DNA of 7,001 nt from Candidatus Zhuqueibacterota bacterium (lineage in GTDB: Bacteria > KSB1 > UBA2214), in the NCBI GenBank assembly GCA_022706175.1, contig JAKJDB010000136.1, forward strand, positions 1 to 7,001. The letters are read 5' to 3'. Shown piece after piece: positions 6,701-7,001 of the stretch. Below the pieces are notes generated by a model, which was not told the origin of the DNA, did not search any database, and saw only the letters and a list, made by a program, of their open reading frames with translations. The translations under genes were made by a program, and so were the position numbers. Within the stretch, counting starts at the first letter, position 1; every line of letters begins with the position of its first letter.

Positions 6701-6722
6701 GTGAACGATTTGTTCGCTTTTT
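6701..6722 (+). terminator. Second terminator-like hairpin
   Basis: GTGAAC (6701-6706) pairs with GTTCGC (6712-6717), one wobble included, around a GATTT loop. Five T follow directly at 6718-6722. The form is that of a weak intrinsic terminator on the + strand, about 105 bases after the DUF362 stop, and it could back up the first one. Confidence 0.42.
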
Positions 6723-6741
6723 CCGTTTCGTTGCCGCCAGG

Positions 6742-6747
6742 TATGAT
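6742..6747 (+). promoter_or_regulatory. Possible -10 element for the symporter gene
   Basis: TATGAT matches five of six bases of the sigma-70 -10 consensus and lies about 20 bases after the second terminator-like hairpin. The -35 position (about 6719-6725, TTTTCCG) is a poor match. Transcription from here would give a leader of about 130 bases. This is a weak call, and the host's promoter consensus is not known. Confidence 0.22.
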
Positions 6748-6791
6748 CGCGGAAAGAGAAGGGCAATCCCCTTGAGGCTTGCCAGCCGTTA

Positions 6792-6807
6792 TCAGTCGGA
6801 AGGCTGA
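6792..6807 (+). other. Leader hairpin with GNRA-type tetraloop upstream of the symporter
   Basis: TCAGTC (6792-6797) pairs with GGCTGA (6802-6807), one G-T wobble included, around a GGAA loop of the stable GNRA type. It would lie in the symporter leader if transcription starts upstream. No regulatory role can be shown. Confidence 0.25.
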
Positions 6808-6871
6808 CGACGCCGTCCCAACTATCCGCTGTGGTTCATATGGTTTACCGAACAAAATTTAAGATCTTGTC

Positions 6872-6876
6872 AGGAG
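6872..6876 (+). promoter_or_regulatory. Ribosome binding site of the symporter gene
   Basis: AGGAG lies five bases before the ATG at 6882 and supports it as the start. Confidence 0.7.
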
Positions 6877-6881
6877 ACCCT

Positions 6882-7001
6882 ATGCACACCATCGATTATA
6901 CGATCATCGGCTTTTATTTTATGGTGTTGATCCTGTTTGGGTGGGTTTTGCGCAAACGAGCCAGCCAGGGCCTGGACGAGTATTTTCTGGGCGGCAGAAA
7001 A
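6882..7001 (+). CDS. Sodium:solute symporter family protein, N-terminal fragment (3' end outside window)
   Basis: Only 40 codons are visible, and the gene continues past the window. The first 21 residues include a hydrophobic membrane helix (about 6-22, IIGFYFMVLILFGWVLR), followed by a basic turn (RKRAS) and then EYFLGGRK. A first helix near the N-terminus with YFLGGR just after it is the signature opening of the SSS family (solute:sodium symporters), whose members carry sugars, amino acids, nucleosides, sialic acid or other solutes into the cell with sodium. The substrate cannot be told from this fragment. The gene is separated from the DUF362 gene by 286 bases with terminator-like hairpins and is probably its own transcription unit. 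Confidence 0.85.
   Translation, partial: MHTIDYTIIGFYFMVLILFGWVLRKRASQGLDEYFLGGRK

Larger units (their letters stand above)
6596..6881 (+). other. Non-coding gap between the DUF362 and symporter genes
   Basis: This 286-base gap holds no gene I can support; reading frames across it give arginine-rich or shadow-like peptides. It holds several small hairpins (listed separately), a run of nine T (6640-6648) and a possible AAGGG/CCCTT stem (6759-6773). It most likely contains the end of the DUF6599-DUF362 transcript and the start of the symporter transcript. I recognise no riboswitch class. Confidence 0.6.

Noticed and set aside
6625..6807. A 60-codon + strand open frame in the gap before the symporter
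   Set aside because: The product is almost all R, F and A, it starts at a weak codon and runs through the hairpins and the T9 run. It looks like non-coding sequence.
6376..6855. A 159-codon open frame on the - strand reaching into the gap
   Set aside because: Nearly half is antisense to the DUF362 gene, and the rest is low in complexity, with no domain and no convincing ribosome binding site. I do not count it as a gene.
1..7001. CRISPR array, tRNA or rRNA genes, insertion sequence or phage genes
   Set aside because: I looked for regularly spaced repeats, cloverleaf-like blocks, transposase or integrase motifs and terminal inverted repeats and saw none. The dense same-strand metabolic and signalling genes look like ordinary chromosome.

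Overview
The window reads as a piece of a GC-rich chromosome from an anaerobic or microaerobic bacterium. Every gene supported here is on the + strand, packed closely and mostly with clear purine-rich ribosome binding sites. The evidence for anaerobic life is an [FeFe]-hydrogenase-derived sensor kinase, a DRTGG-domain protein of the kind found in [FeFe]-hydrogenase operons, and a rubrerythrin-like ferritin. The paired DUF6599 and DUF362 genes would fit an uncultured lineage of the FCB type (KSB1 or Calditrichota, for example). That placement is a guess from gene style, not something the sequence proves.

Region 1 (1-4197) is a signalling block of five genes. It opens with the 3' part of a sensor histidine kinase whose input is the C-terminal part of an [FeFe]-hydrogenase-like domain plus a four-cysteine 4Fe-4S module. 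Two single-domain response regulators follow; they resemble each other and share an unusual beta4-beta5 insert. Next is a receiver-PAS-HisKA-HATPase protein whose start overlaps the preceding gene by 8 bp. A small DRTGG-domain protein closes the block. No protein in the block has a recognisable DNA-binding or enzymatic output domain, so the signal probably moves by phosphotransfer or protein contact. My inference is a hydrogen or redox sensing relay belonging to a hydrogenase locus that continues upstream of the window.

Region 2 (4198-4742) holds a short hairpin-containing gap and a rubrerythrin-like ferritin with a complete set of di-iron ligands, probably for peroxide or oxygen protection.

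Region 3 (4743-6595) is a translationally coupled pair: a DUF6599-type protein with a short export-like N-terminus, and a DUF362 protein with a twin-arginine signal. Both are probably extracytoplasmic. Their function is unknown. The start of the DUF6599 gene is uncertain and sits just after a run of seven A.

Region 4 (6596-7001) is a 286-base non-coding gap with several small hairpins, two of them terminator-like, followed by the first 40 codons of a sodium:solute symporter that runs off the window.
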